From JAICWP01 sp035278025 (GTDB taxonomy: Bacteria; Acidobacteriota; Terriglobia; Terriglobales; Acidobacteriaceae): a stretch of 64,000 nucleotides of DNA. The translations under genes and the position numbers were made by a program. Each line of letters starts with the position of its first letter. Position 1 is the stretch's first letter. The notes beneath the pieces were generated by a model. It made no database searches and was not told the origin of the DNA. It saw only the letters and a program-made list of their open reading frames with translations. This document shows positions 31,901-39,562 of this stretch, in pieces. The stretch spans positions 29,783-93,782 of the forward strand of contig DATEJK010000016.1 of the NCBI GenBank assembly GCA_035278025.1, given 5' to 3'.

Positions 31901-32183
31901 ACTGGATGGCAAGCTCGCTGCGCTTGCCGGCGCAAGCCCGATGGGCGGCGGAGCGGCCACTCTCGCTACCATCAACGGAACGCTGGCCGCGCTGCTGAAT
32001 GCCGTGGAAAGCGCCGACGCCGCTCCTACAGCGCAGTCCTATGCTCTGTTTGACGAAACTGTGCGCTCGCTGCAGACCCTGCTGGCCTCGTGGGGGAAGA
32101 TTCAGCAACAGGACATGGCGGAGCTGAATGGTTTGGCCCGGCGGAACGGGATGCGAGAAGTTAATGTTCCAGCCGCAAAGTAA
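28986..32183 (+). CDS. Large secreted BNR/sortilin-type beta-propeller protein
   Basis: 1065 residues. A signal peptide (SLFIAIFGLFLLIPPAARAQ) is followed by many BNR/Asp-box repeats (S-x-D-x-G-x-T-W), e.g. KSTDAGKTW, RSADGGQTW, KSTDEGATW, RSTDGGKTF, RTHDFGKTW, over about residues 50-720. This is the propeller of Vps10/sortilin-like and exo-alpha-sialidase-like proteins. A C-terminal region (about 750-1065) has beta sandwiches and helical stretches. Typical of acidobacterial secreted proteins annotated as glycosyl hydrolase or sortilin. ATG 28986 is chosen because the signal peptide starts there; upstream in-frame starts lie in the previous spacer. No catalytic residues can be assigned; a binding role is as likely as hydrolysis. 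Confidence 0.75.
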   Translation: MHNNTITRNLSLFIAIFGLFLLIPPAARAQGIDPSLYAGLRWRCIGPFRGGRALAAAGVPGEPETFYFGAVGGGVWKTTDAGRVWKPIFDAGPIASVGALAVAPSNPSVIYVGTGEADMRSDISFGDGVYKSTDAGKTWRHIGLRDTRHIGRILVDPHNPDIVLVAALGRAYGPNPERGIFRSADGGQTWQKVLYKDANTGAVDLAFDPDNAHAVFATLWRTRRPPWSTYAPLGGPGSGLYKSTDEGATWREISGHGLPLGELGRIGVSVAAGTHGQRVYAVVDAPQKGGLYRSDDGGANWTLVSTDRRIHERGWYFGAVTPDPLDPNRVYIPNVSLYRSTDGGKTFVSIKGAPGGDDYHLLWVDPSDPRRMIVASDQGTTISLDDGNTWSSWYNQPTAQFYHVATDNQFPYKVYGAQQDSGTVGTLSRSDYGQITLRDWRPVGGDEGGYIVPDPSDPNFVYAGGTLGELHRFNWKTGESQDISPWPSLAFGSDIAGRKYRFTWTSPLVFSPHDPHTLYMGAQMLLRTQDRGMSWQAISPDLTGVEPSAANSTEPLAVSNAMQRGYGVIYTIAPSPVTAGIIWAGTDTGLVQLTRDGGKNWENVTPKGLAPWSKISLMEASPFDAGTVYAAVDRHRLDDFRPYIYRTHDFGKTWTKIADGIADTAYVHAVREDPERKGLLYAGTETGVYISFDDGGHWQPLQLNLPIAPIHDLVVHGNDLVVATHGRSFWILDDLTPLRQLDAALANSDAHLFRPAAALRVRANQNRDTPLPPETPAGKNPPDGAILDYYLKTTAATPVVLEIADAKGQVIRHFSSSDLSPAVDFSQLAFPPYWVEKPRILANSAGQNRFVWDLRYPTPPWLFHEYSMAAVVGETSVAPQGPRVLPGEYEVRLTVDGKTYRQPLEVKVDPRVSTSGADLQRQLQLELRITDAVAKDMGAYNDIAAVRKQLGSLQKEAAGKRHSAQLAAAATALDGKLAALAGASPMGGGAATLATINGTLAALLNAVESADAAPTAQSYALFDETVRSLQTLLASWGKIQQQDMAELNGLARRNGMREVNVPAAK

Positions 32184-32186
32184 TCG

Positions 32187-32948
32187 TCAGCGGCTGAAGC
32201 TGGCGCTATCGCGCTTCTGGCGGGCCAGAGTTTCCAGATAATCTTCGGCGCTTTCTGAGCCACCCTGCGTACCCAGGCGCGCGCGCAGGCGCCCGGCAAT
32301 CTGCTCGGCGCTCTGGCGGCGCACCTCCGGGCTAAGGTCGTAGCGGCGTTGCAGAAAGCGCTCAATCAGCTCTAGTTCATCCGCGGAAATCTGCAGCGCG
32401 GGGGATGTTGCGGCAGAAGCTCCAGTTCCGGCGGCGAAATCCAGCTGCACTTCCTGCATGGCTTTTTCGTGGACCACGACGGTGCCGGCAACGATATCGC
32501 CCAGGCGCTTGTTCCGCGCAGTAAGAAAGACCGAGATAATCCCCACCACATAAAGCCCGGGCATCTGGTCCACCAGGCGCAGCAGGTTGCGCGCCACCGC
32601 CTCGTAGACCGTGACGGGGCGGCCGGAATCGCCGATCACCCGAATGCGCACCAGGCGCTTGCCCGGAGTTTGCCCGTTCCAGAAAATTTCGAACAGCGCG
32701 TAATACCCGGAGTACAGAAGAAACAGCAGGAGAAAGAAAATGGCGGCTGCCCAGGTCCAGGCGCGGGGGGTAAAGCGCGCCACCGTGGGGACGAGCAACT
32801 CGCCGACGAAAATGACCAGCAGGAAGGCAAGCGTCTGGATCAGCATGTCCAGGGCGATAGCCAGAAAGCGGCTGCCAATTCCTGCCAGAGGAAATTCCAG
32901 CGGGATCTGTTCCGGGGTTTCGATGGTAAGCTTGTCCGGCGAGTACAC
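32187..32948 (-). CDS. RDD-family membrane protein
   Basis: 253 residues. Has the family hallmark GSRFLAIALDMLIQ (the RDD motif residues R and D in helix 1), then IFWNGQTPGKRLVRIRVIGDSG and a last helix near GLYVVGIISVFLTARNKRLGD. Four helices in the first 150 residues; the last 100 are cytoplasmic and helical. GTG start at 32948 with GGAG seven bases upstream. Its start codon faces that of the SpoIIM gene, 2 bp away. RDD proteins are thought to be transporters or envelope stress proteins; here it belongs to a conserved MoxR-DUF58 cluster. Confidence 0.85.
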   Translation of the reverse strand: MYSPDKLTIETPEQIPLEFPLAGIGSRFLAIALDMLIQTLAFLLVIFVGELLVPTVARFTPRAWTWAAAIFFLLLFLLYSGYYALFEIFWNGQTPGKRLVRIRVIGDSGRPVTVYEAVARNLLRLVDQMPGLYVVGIISVFLTARNKRLGDIVAGTVVVHEKAMQEVQLDFAAGTGASAATSPALQISADELELIERFLQRRYDLSPEVRRQSAEQIAGRLRARLGTQGGSESAEDYLETLARQKRDSASFSR

Positions 32949-32950
32949 CC

Positions 32951-33931
32951 GTGATCTCCACGCACTGGCTTGAAAAGCGGCAGCCCTACTGGCGGCGGCT
33001 GGAAGCGCTGGTGGAACAATCGGGGCGGCGCGGCGTGGTCCGGCTCAGCCGTTCCGAATTGCAGGAACTGGGCCTGCTCTACCGCCAGATCGCTTCCGAC
33101 CTTTCCACCGTGCGCGAAGATCCCGCCAGCCGGCAGATATCGGCCTACTTGAACCAACTGCTGGGCCGCGCCCATAACCTGATCTATATGGGGCGCAAGA
33201 CCAATGCCGCGGGCATTGTACAATTCTTCCGCTTCACTTACCCCCGTCTATTTCGGGAAAATCTGGCTTACCCGCTCACCGCGTTCCTGATTTTTCTGGC
33301 GGCGGCCATTGCCGGCACGGCGCTGTGCTTCTCCGATCCCGGCTTTGAGCGTTATTTTCTGGGCGGCCGGATGATTGACACCATCGAGCAGCACCGCATG
33401 TGGACGCAATCGGTAGTGTCTATCAAGCCGCTGGCCTCCAGCTTTATCCTGACCAACAACATTTCGGTGGCCTGTGCCACCTTCGCCATGGGGATTCTGG
33501 CCGGCCTGGGCACGGTTTACATGCTCTTCTTTAATGGCCTGCTTATAGGAGTGATCGGCACCGCCTGCTGGCAGGCTGGCATGAGCCGCCAGTTGTGGAG
33601 CTTCGTGGCGCCGCATGGCGTGCTGGAATTGCCGGCCATCTTTATCGCCGGAGGCGCCGGCCTGCTGCTGGCGCGCGGATTGCTCTTTCCCGGAACGCTG
33701 CCCCGAAGAGACTCGCTGGTGGAGGCCGGTGGACGGGCGGTGCGCCTGGTGCTGGGCGTCATTCCCATGCTGGTGGTCGCGGGCTTCATCGAGGGTTATC
33801 TTTCGCCCTCAAACTTTCCGGCTCCTCTGAAGTTTGCTTTGGGAGCGGCGTTGGGATTGGCTTTGGTGATGTACCTCGCTTCCGGCGCTCAAGACCCTGT
33901 AAATCACGCGGCCGGGGAACGTGAGACATAA
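32951..33931 (+). CDS. SpoIIM/DUF95-type membrane protein
   Basis: 326 residues. The N-terminal third is cytoplasmic (WLEKRQPYWRRLEALVE ... GRAHNLIYMGRK), then about six helices with the SpoIIM core ILTNNISVACATFAMGILAGLGTVYMLFFNGLLIGVIG and PHGVLELPAIFIAGGAGLLLARGL. The family includes stage II sporulation protein M, but in non-sporulating Gram-negatives these genes travel with RDD, MoxR and DUF58. Start GTG 32951, head-to-head with RDD; no clear Shine-Dalgarno, so a start codon further in is possible. Confidence 0.8.
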   Translation: MISTHWLEKRQPYWRRLEALVEQSGRRGVVRLSRSELQELGLLYRQIASDLSTVREDPASRQISAYLNQLLGRAHNLIYMGRKTNAAGIVQFFRFTYPRLFRENLAYPLTAFLIFLAAAIAGTALCFSDPGFERYFLGGRMIDTIEQHRMWTQSVVSIKPLASSFILTNNISVACATFAMGILAGLGTVYMLFFNGLLIGVIGTACWQAGMSRQLWSFVAPHGVLELPAIFIAGGAGLLLARGLLFPGTLPRRDSLVEAGGRAVRLVLGVIPMLVVAGFIEGYLSPSNFPAPLKFALGAALGLALVMYLASGAQDPVNHAAGERET

Positions 33932-33940
33932 AGAGTTACG

Positions 33941-33959
33941 TCTCGCTTGCTATGCGAGA
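33941..33959. terminator. Weak hairpin between convergent SpoIIM and DUF58 genes
   Basis: TCTCGC and GCGAGA make a 6-bp stem around a 7-base loop in the convergent gap. No T-run on either side, so it is at best a weak bidirectional terminator. Confidence 0.3.
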
Positions 33960-34013
33960 TGATTAAAGCGGAGAGGCCGTTCAGTACGGGCGTTGCCAGG
34001 CAGCGTCTTGAAG

Positions 34014-35381
34014 CTAGAGCAATCCGCGATCTTTGATTTCCAGGTATTGATTCACCAGGGCGGTGGAAACCTGGTCCGGCGGCAGTTCCAGGGCAAAGGC
34101 GCCCTGCTCCCGCAGGCGGCGCAGCAGCAGTTCCCGGCGCTGCGACACCTCCTGGGCCGCCATTACGCGATACATGTTCAGCGGAGTCTCCGGAGCGCGA
34201 GCCAGCAGTTCCATGATTTGCGGCTCGGAAAAGCTGATAAATAGCAGCAGGTGCCGCTTGGTTATCTGCAGCGCCGCCTGAATCACCTCCGGAGTCATGG
34301 CGGTTTCCGCCAGGTCCGTGATCCACACCACCAGGCTGCGGCGCTTTTGCATGCTTAGAAGCACGCGGGCAGCGCGAACATGGTCAGCCTCGGCCACCTC
34401 GGTATGCACCAGGCTGAGTTGCTCCACCAGGGCGCGCATGTGCGGGCTGCCGCGTCCCGGCGCCAACTGCTGCTGCACCCGCCGGCCATAAGCCAGCAGG
34501 GCTACGCGGTCGCCGGAATAGAGGGCCACGTGCGCCAGGGTGAGCGCGGCGTTCACGCTGAAATCCAGCTTCTGCAACTTGCCCAGGCGCGCCCGCAGCA
34601 GGCGCCCGGCATCCACCACCAGGCAAACGGCCTGGCTGCGCTCCACCTGGTACTGGCGGGTAATCAGCTTGCCCCGCCGCGCCGTGGCCGTCCAGCAGAC
34701 ATCCCGAAGTTCATCGCCGTCGCGGTATTCGCGCAGGCTCTCAAATTCCCTGCCCAGACCGCGGCGCCGCGTCAGGCGCCGCTCCAATTCAATCTGGCGG
34801 CTGCGCAGTAGGTACAGCATGTGCCGCTTGGCTTCGCCCAAGTTGGGATAAATGCGAACCGTGTGCCCCAAATCAGCGCGCAGCCAGCATTCCGCGACCC
34901 GCCAGCGGCTCTGGCAGCGCAGGAACAGTGGGCCGAGATGCACATCGCCTCGTTGCAAAGGTTCGACCTGATAGCTGGCTCGCGCTTCTCCCCAGCGGTC
35001 AGTCTGCAAACGCAGTGCGGGCGGGGCGCGGCGCAAAGCCGCGGGCACATCGTCCAGCGCCGCCGTATAGAAAATCTCGCCCAGGTTCCGCAATTCGATT
35101 TGCACCTCGGCCGGTGTAGAAAGCGCGGGCGCTGCCGTCCAGGTGCGGCTGGCTTCCGGCCGGGCGCGTTGCAAGCGCCGCAGATCCAGAACAAAAATGC
35201 CCAGCAGCAGCACGTCCCAGGCCAGCAGTCCGTAGAGCGCGCGCCGGTCCCACCAGGCAGGCACCAGCCACAGCAGGCCCAGCAGCAGCAGGAGAACCAG
35301 GCGCGGGCCGATGCCGAATCCCCAGCGGCGCCAGCTGCGGGCTACTGCCACGCGGGGCTGCGGAAGCAGGCTGCCCAGCAT
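34014..35381 (-). CDS. DUF58-domain protein
   Basis: 455 residues. Two N-terminal membrane helices (LVLLLLLGLLWLVPAWW, LYGLLAWDVLLLGIFVLDL), then a beta domain, the DUF58 signature FESLREYRDGDELRDVCW (about 215-232) and a vWA-like fold with VCLVVDAGRLLR. DUF58 proteins are encoded next to MoxR ATPases. The start shares one base with the MoxR stop, so translation is coupled. Function is unproven; a role in assembly or folding of an envelope complex is the usual suggestion. Confidence 0.9.
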   Translation of the reverse strand: MLGSLLPQPRVAVARSWRRWGFGIGPRLVLLLLLGLLWLVPAWWDRRALYGLLAWDVLLLGIFVLDLRRLQRARPEASRTWTAAPALSTPAEVQIELRNLGEIFYTAALDDVPAALRRAPPALRLQTDRWGEARASYQVEPLQRGDVHLGPLFLRCQSRWRVAECWLRADLGHTVRIYPNLGEAKRHMLYLLRSRQIELERRLTRRRGLGREFESLREYRDGDELRDVCWTATARRGKLITRQYQVERSQAVCLVVDAGRLLRARLGKLQKLDFSVNAALTLAHVALYSGDRVALLAYGRRVQQQLAPGRGSPHMRALVEQLSLVHTEVAEADHVRAARVLLSMQKRRSLVVWITDLAETAMTPEVIQAALQITKRHLLLFISFSEPQIMELLARAPETPLNMYRVMAAQEVSQRRELLLRRLREQGAFALELPPDQVSTALVNQYLEIKDRGLL

Positions 35382-36328
35382 TATTTCGGGACCTCCACCG
35401 CGGCCAGCAGGTCGCGAACCACCTGCTCGGCGCTCACCCCCTCCAGGTCGGCCTCGGGCTTCAGCACCACGCGATGGCGAAGCCCGGCGGGAGCAATCTG
35501 CTTAACGTCGTCCGGCACCACATAATCGCGGCCATCCATGGCGGCAATGGCTTTGGCGGCCAGCAGCAGGTTGAGCCCGGCGCGCGGGCTTGCCCCCAGG
35601 CTGAGCGACGGCCAGTCGCGGCTGCGGCGCGCCAGTTCGCTCACATAACGGAAAATCCCCGGCTCCACCTGTACCGAGCTCACTGCCCCGCGCGCCTGGC
35701 GCAGGGCCTCCGCGTCAATGGGCTGCAGCTCCATACGCTCCAGCCAGCGGGCGTCAAAGCCCGCCTGGTAGCGTTCCAGAATCGCAATTTCCTCCTCGCC
35801 CGAAGGATAGCCCACGTGGATCTTCAGCAGGAACCGGTCCAGCTGCGCCTCCGGCAGCGGGTAGGTGCCCTCGAACTCGATGGGATTCTGGGTGGCGAAC
35901 ACGGTGAAAAAATCGGAAAGCGGATGGCGCGCGCCGTCAATGGTGACCTGCGCCTCCTCCATGGACTCCAGCAGCGCCGATTGCGTGCGCGGCGGGGTGC
36001 GATTGATTTCGTCCACCAGCAGAAGGTCGGTAAACAGCGGCCCACGATGCAGGGTGAAGGCGCCGCTGGCGCTGTTGAAGATGTTGCCCCCGATCACGTC
36101 CGCCGGCATCAGGTCGGGGGTGCACTGCACCCGCTGAAACTCAAGTTTCAGCACTTTGGCCAGCGCCTTCACCGCCAGGGTCTTGGCCAGCCCGGGCACG
36201 CCTTCAATAAGGGCGTGGCCGCGGCAGAGCACCACCACCAGCAGTTGGTCAATGAGTTCCGCCTGCCCAACCAGCACCTTGCCCAGCTGCGCCCTCGCCT
36301 GTTCGGCCAGGCTGCCTACTTTTTCCAT
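35381..36328 (-). CDS. MoxR-family AAA+ ATPase
   Basis: 315 residues, a complete MoxR: VLVGQAELIDQLL at the start, Walker A GVPGLAKT (43-50), Walker B LLLVDEINR (102-110), sensor-like ATQNPIEFEGTYPLPEAQLDRF, and the lid domain with ASPRAGLNLLLAAKAIA and DYVVPDDVKQIAPAGLRHR. MoxR ATPases are chaperone-like and act with vWA/DUF58 partners. It overlaps the DUF4350 gene by 13 bp upstream and the DUF58 gene by one base downstream. Confidence 0.95.
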   Translation of the reverse strand: MEKVGSLAEQARAQLGKVLVGQAELIDQLLVVVLCRGHALIEGVPGLAKTLAVKALAKVLKLEFQRVQCTPDLMPADVIGGNIFNSASGAFTLHRGPLFTDLLLVDEINRTPPRTQSALLESMEEAQVTIDGARHPLSDFFTVFATQNPIEFEGTYPLPEAQLDRFLLKIHVGYPSGEEEIAILERYQAGFDARWLERMELQPIDAEALRQARGAVSSVQVEPGIFRYVSELARRSRDWPSLSLGASPRAGLNLLLAAKAIAAMDGRDYVVPDDVKQIAPAGLRHRVVLKPEADLEGVSAEQVVRDLLAAVEVPK

Positions 36329-37491
36329 GCCCGTTCTCCTAACTTCTGTAATGAGAGTTCCTCGCTGAAATTGTGCAGGGCCTGCACCAGTTCCAGCGCT
36401 TCCCGGTCCTGCAGATCCAGATTGTCCTGCGCCTTGCGGCAGCGCAGCAGCGTTTCTCCCAGACCTGCAGCAGGCGCCAGCCTTTGCCGCGCCGCAACCT
36501 CCAGGTCCACGTCCGAAGCCGAGAACGGCATGCCCATGCGCCTGGCCAGCAGAAAGCGGAAACGCTGGTAGGCCACCTCCACCGCGCCGCGCGCGGCATG
36601 CGCCCGCTGATAGAGCCCGCCCAGCGTATCAATGAACTCCAGAGATGACAGGCGCGATTGGGGCAGCAGCGGATGCACCGGCCCGCTGCGACGGGAAAAT
36701 GCCAGCAGCGCCAGGGCCAACAACAATCCCAGCTGCGCCAGGGCCCAGGGCAGGGGGGTACGCGCGAAGTAGTCTGCCAGCGAGCGTCCCTGCCCATGGA
36801 AGTATTCGTCCCAAAGAATATGCGTGCGCCGCGGCGAGCCGGCAAAGTTCAACAAAAGCTCCAGGTTGCCGGAGCGCTGAATGCCGGCATTGGTCAAAGG
36901 GGTGGAGGCGGCAAGCCACAATATCTCTCCGCGTCCCAGCGGATAGACCACAGCCACCGGGGCCTCGGCGTTGCCATAAAGCGGAATGTAGCGCATGCCC
37001 GTGCCCGTCCATTTGGCCAGCGGCACCAGAGTGATGCTGCCGGCTCCGCGGGTCAACGCTCCCGGAATCAGAGCCGGAAAATCCTTCCACTCCACCGAGC
37101 TGATGTCGTTTGCGCCGGCGGAAGCTTCCGGCAACAGCATTTCTGCGGACAAGCCGCTGGCCAGTATCTTTCCCCCAGATTCCACGTACTTGCGCAGGGC
37201 CTGGCGCTCATCTTTGCTGGGAGGAATGGCGGGATCGGCAAGAATCAGAAGGCTGTTTTGCGCGTCGAGCCCCTGTGGCGGATCCAGCCAGCGCTCGGTT
37301 TTGTAACCCAGGCTCTGCAGGGTGAGAAAGGCTGCCTTGGCGCCGTCCGAGGAAGCCGAATAGCTGGAGGGATAAGCCGACGGACGCGGGCCCTCGGTGC
37401 CGACCAGCGCCGCAATCAGCGCCAGAACCAGCGCGATTGCGGCCGCACCGATCAGTAGCTTGCGGTCGCCGCTATCGAGGGCGAGTTGCAT
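36316..37491 (-). CDS. DUF4350-domain membrane protein
   Basis: 391 residues. An N-terminal helix (LLIGAAAIALVLALIAALVG) leads into the periplasmic domain with the DUF4350 features SSYSASSDGAKAAFLTLQSL and YKTERWLDPPQGL, then LLILADPAIPPSKDERQALRKYVESGG. A second helix (WALAQLGLLLALALLAF) is followed by a cytoplasmic helical tail. ATG 37491 is preferred; residues upstream translate through the DUF4129 gene. Probably an envelope scaffold for the MoxR module. Its start lies inside the 3' end of the DUF4129 gene (about 40-bp overlap). Confidence 0.75.
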   Translation of the reverse strand: MQLALDSGDRKLLIGAAAIALVLALIAALVGTEGPRPSAYPSSYSASSDGAKAAFLTLQSLGYKTERWLDPPQGLDAQNSLLILADPAIPPSKDERQALRKYVESGGKILASGLSAEMLLPEASAGANDISSVEWKDFPALIPGALTRGAGSITLVPLAKWTGTGMRYIPLYGNAEAPVAVVYPLGRGEILWLAASTPLTNAGIQRSGNLELLLNFAGSPRRTHILWDEYFHGQGRSLADYFARTPLPWALAQLGLLLALALLAFSRRSGPVHPLLPQSRLSSLEFIDTLGGLYQRAHAARGAVEVAYQRFRFLLARRMGMPFSASDVDLEVAARQRLAPAAGLGETLLRCRKAQDNLDLQDREALELVQALHNFSEELSLQKLGERAWKK

Positions 37492-38462
37492 CCCAGGTTC
37501 TCCATTTCCTGCAAGGCAGACTGCGCCTGCGCCGGAGTGACCGGCCGGCATCCGTACCACACTATTTCAAAACTGCGGGTCAGGCTGGCCATGGCCTCGC
37601 GATGCTGTGAGCCGCGCGGCAACAGGCGCAGGTATTCGCGCGGAGTACGCGCGGGGTCCAGGCGCCATACTCCCATGTGCTCCAGGCGAAATACTGCCGC
37701 CCAGTAGCAATAATGAACAGCTTCACGATAGCGCTGGCCGGCAGCCGCCTCTCGGGCCGCGTCTGCCCACTGCCGCCATCCCCAGGTGGTGGACGCAGGC
37801 GACTGCAGCCCCAGACTCGTCAGCCCGCGCGCGGCGCGCCGCAGGTTTCGCCACAGCAGCAGCGCCAGCAGGAGGAATGCAAGGCTCAGTAGAATCCAGG
37901 AAAACACGTTGCTGACCGCGGGCTTCAGGTGCAGGCGGCGCGCCAGTTTTTCGATCTGGCGTCCCAACCAGCGCCACACCCGCGCCCACATCAGGTCCCA
38001 CCAGCTGGGCGGACGAACAAAGCGGAATTCGCGCCCGCTGAGTATGGAAGCAAGCTGCGCCCGCGACACCTGCGGCGAAGGCGCCTCAGCGGGCTGGCTC
38101 AGCGCCTGCGCTTGCTGCAGGTCCCACTTCAAGCGCTGTGCAAGCTGTTCCTGGATGGCCGTTCGCTGCCCTGCTTTTTTTCCCCACTGAACCAGCCCCA
38201 GCACCAGCCAGCTGTTAAAGATGACGAAGCGCTGGCCGCCGCCCTGCACTTCCAGCTTGAGGGGAACAGAGCGCCGCAGGTCAGAAGCACTCTCGGGATG
38301 GGACGGCAACTGGGCCAGTTCCGCTGACCACTTCTGCAGATCGGCAATGTAGCCCGGAAGGTCAGTAGAGATATTGGGCGCCTGCGCGGATGCGCCGCTT
38401 GCCGTAGCGAAAACCAGAGGCAGCAGCAGCGCCCAGCAGAATTTCCGGTAAAAAGGGGGCAT
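37452..38462 (-). CDS. DUF4129-domain membrane protein
   Basis: 336 residues. Signal peptide (FCWALLLPLVFATASGASAQ), an extracytoplasmic helical region, one membrane helix (FSWILLSLAFLLLALLLWRNL) and the C-terminal DUF4129 domain: EAVHYCYWAAVFRLEHMGVW...DPARTPREYLRLL. DUF4129 domains often follow transglutaminases in MoxR clusters, but no transglutaminase domain is in this protein. Last residues NLGCNSPSIAATASY overlap the start of the DUF4350 gene. Confidence 0.75.
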   Translation of the reverse strand: MPPFYRKFCWALLLPLVFATASGASAQAPNISTDLPGYIADLQKWSAELAQLPSHPESASDLRRSVPLKLEVQGGGQRFVIFNSWLVLGLVQWGKKAGQRTAIQEQLAQRLKWDLQQAQALSQPAEAPSPQVSRAQLASILSGREFRFVRPPSWWDLMWARVWRWLGRQIEKLARRLHLKPAVSNVFSWILLSLAFLLLALLLWRNLRRAARGLTSLGLQSPASTTWGWRQWADAAREAAAGQRYREAVHYCYWAAVFRLEHMGVWRLDPARTPREYLRLLPRGSQHREAMASLTRSFEIVWYGCRPVTPAQAQSALQEMENLGCNSPSIAATASY

Positions 38463-38464
38463 GT

Positions 38465-39427
38465 TTAAGCGCTGGGCGCGGCAGCCACCGCTCCTGATGC
38501 GGGCTGCGCCCCGGCCTGGTCCACCAGAGACATCATCAACTGCAGGTCGAAGGCTTCTTTGCGGACTCGGATATCGTAATACAGGAGGACCAACCCAATC
38601 ATGATCAGAGGCGCGGAGAGCGCCCCTCCCAGGGCGCCGGATACCGAACTGAGAGACAGCAGCCAGATCGCCACCTGCCCATGGCGCGCCGCCAGGATCA
38701 TGGCAATGTAAAAAGGCCCCTGAAAAATCATCAGGCTCACGTAGGTAATGATTACGGTCAACAGCAGCAGCAGAAAGCAGCGAAGGTAGTTGCCCTTTAT
38801 GAGTTGCACGCTGCGGCGAATGGCCTGGCCGGCGCTCACGTCTTCCAGAACCATGATGGGAATGCAGACGCTATAGCGGATCATCAGCCAGACAAACAAA
38901 ACAAAGATGGCTGGAAGCAATACCAGCACCATCAGCCCGGCTACCACCCCCGCCAACGGGCCGCGTTCGATCATGGTCGGCATCAGCAACGCGAGGCCTG
39001 CTGACATCAGCACGATGACCCCAAACACACGCACGGCAACCAGAAGCATAAGCCATAGCAATCGTGCCACGCGTCCGCGGATGCGGCGGTAAGAAGCGGC
39101 GATGCTGGCCTTTCGTCCCAGGTAAACATCGGCGACCGCGAAGGTGCTGGCCCCCAGAGCAACCGCGTAAACGATCCAGTACGCCACCATGGCCACCGCG
39201 AATCCGCCCAGGGCCCCGCCGAGAATTGTCATGTTAATGGCGGGAGCTGCCGGCCGCGGCCCCATCATCGGGGCGCGAACCACAGCCATGAGGATTCCCG
39301 ACGCCATGGCCAGCAGCGACGGCAGCAGCATAATTCCGAAAAATAGGAGGAAATTCTTGCGGTACAGGCTGAACATGCGGTCAAGCAGTTCGGAAAGGTT
39401 CAGCGGCTGCAGCACCACACCGGGCAT
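38465..39427 (-). CDS. Polytopic membrane protein at the head of the MoxR cluster
   Basis: 320 residues with about six helices, e.g. LFFGIMLLPSLLAMASGILM, GFAVAMVAYWIVYAVALGA, LLWLMLLVAVRVFGVIVLMSAGL, VVAGLMVLVLLPAIFVLFVWLM and CFLLLLLTVIITYVSLMIF. The opening LQPLNLSELLDRMFSLYRKNF is typical of the glycerophosphodiesterase-membrane-domain/DUF7544-like proteins. No catalytic motif. ATG 39427 follows GGAGG. It lies 2 bp before the DUF4129 gene and is the first gene of the minus-strand operon. Function unknown. Confidence 0.65.
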   Translation of the reverse strand: MPGVVLQPLNLSELLDRMFSLYRKNFLLFFGIMLLPSLLAMASGILMAVVRAPMMGPRPAAPAINMTILGGALGGFAVAMVAYWIVYAVALGASTFAVADVYLGRKASIAASYRRIRGRVARLLWLMLLVAVRVFGVIVLMSAGLALLMPTMIERGPLAGVVAGLMVLVLLPAIFVLFVWLMIRYSVCIPIMVLEDVSAGQAIRRSVQLIKGNYLRCFLLLLLTVIITYVSLMIFQGPFYIAMILAARHGQVAIWLLSLSSVSGALGGALSAPLIMIGLVLLYYDIRVRKEAFDLQLMMSLVDQAGAQPASGAVAAAPSA

Positions 39428-39562
39428 AGAACCTCCGGGCAACAGGGCTATGGTTGGGCGGATACTACCATAGCGATGGGGAGAAACGTGTACTCATAAG
39501 CTACCCGTTCCAAGAACGCAGATTACGTTAGTGAAACGCCCACACTGCCCCGGAGAGGGAGA

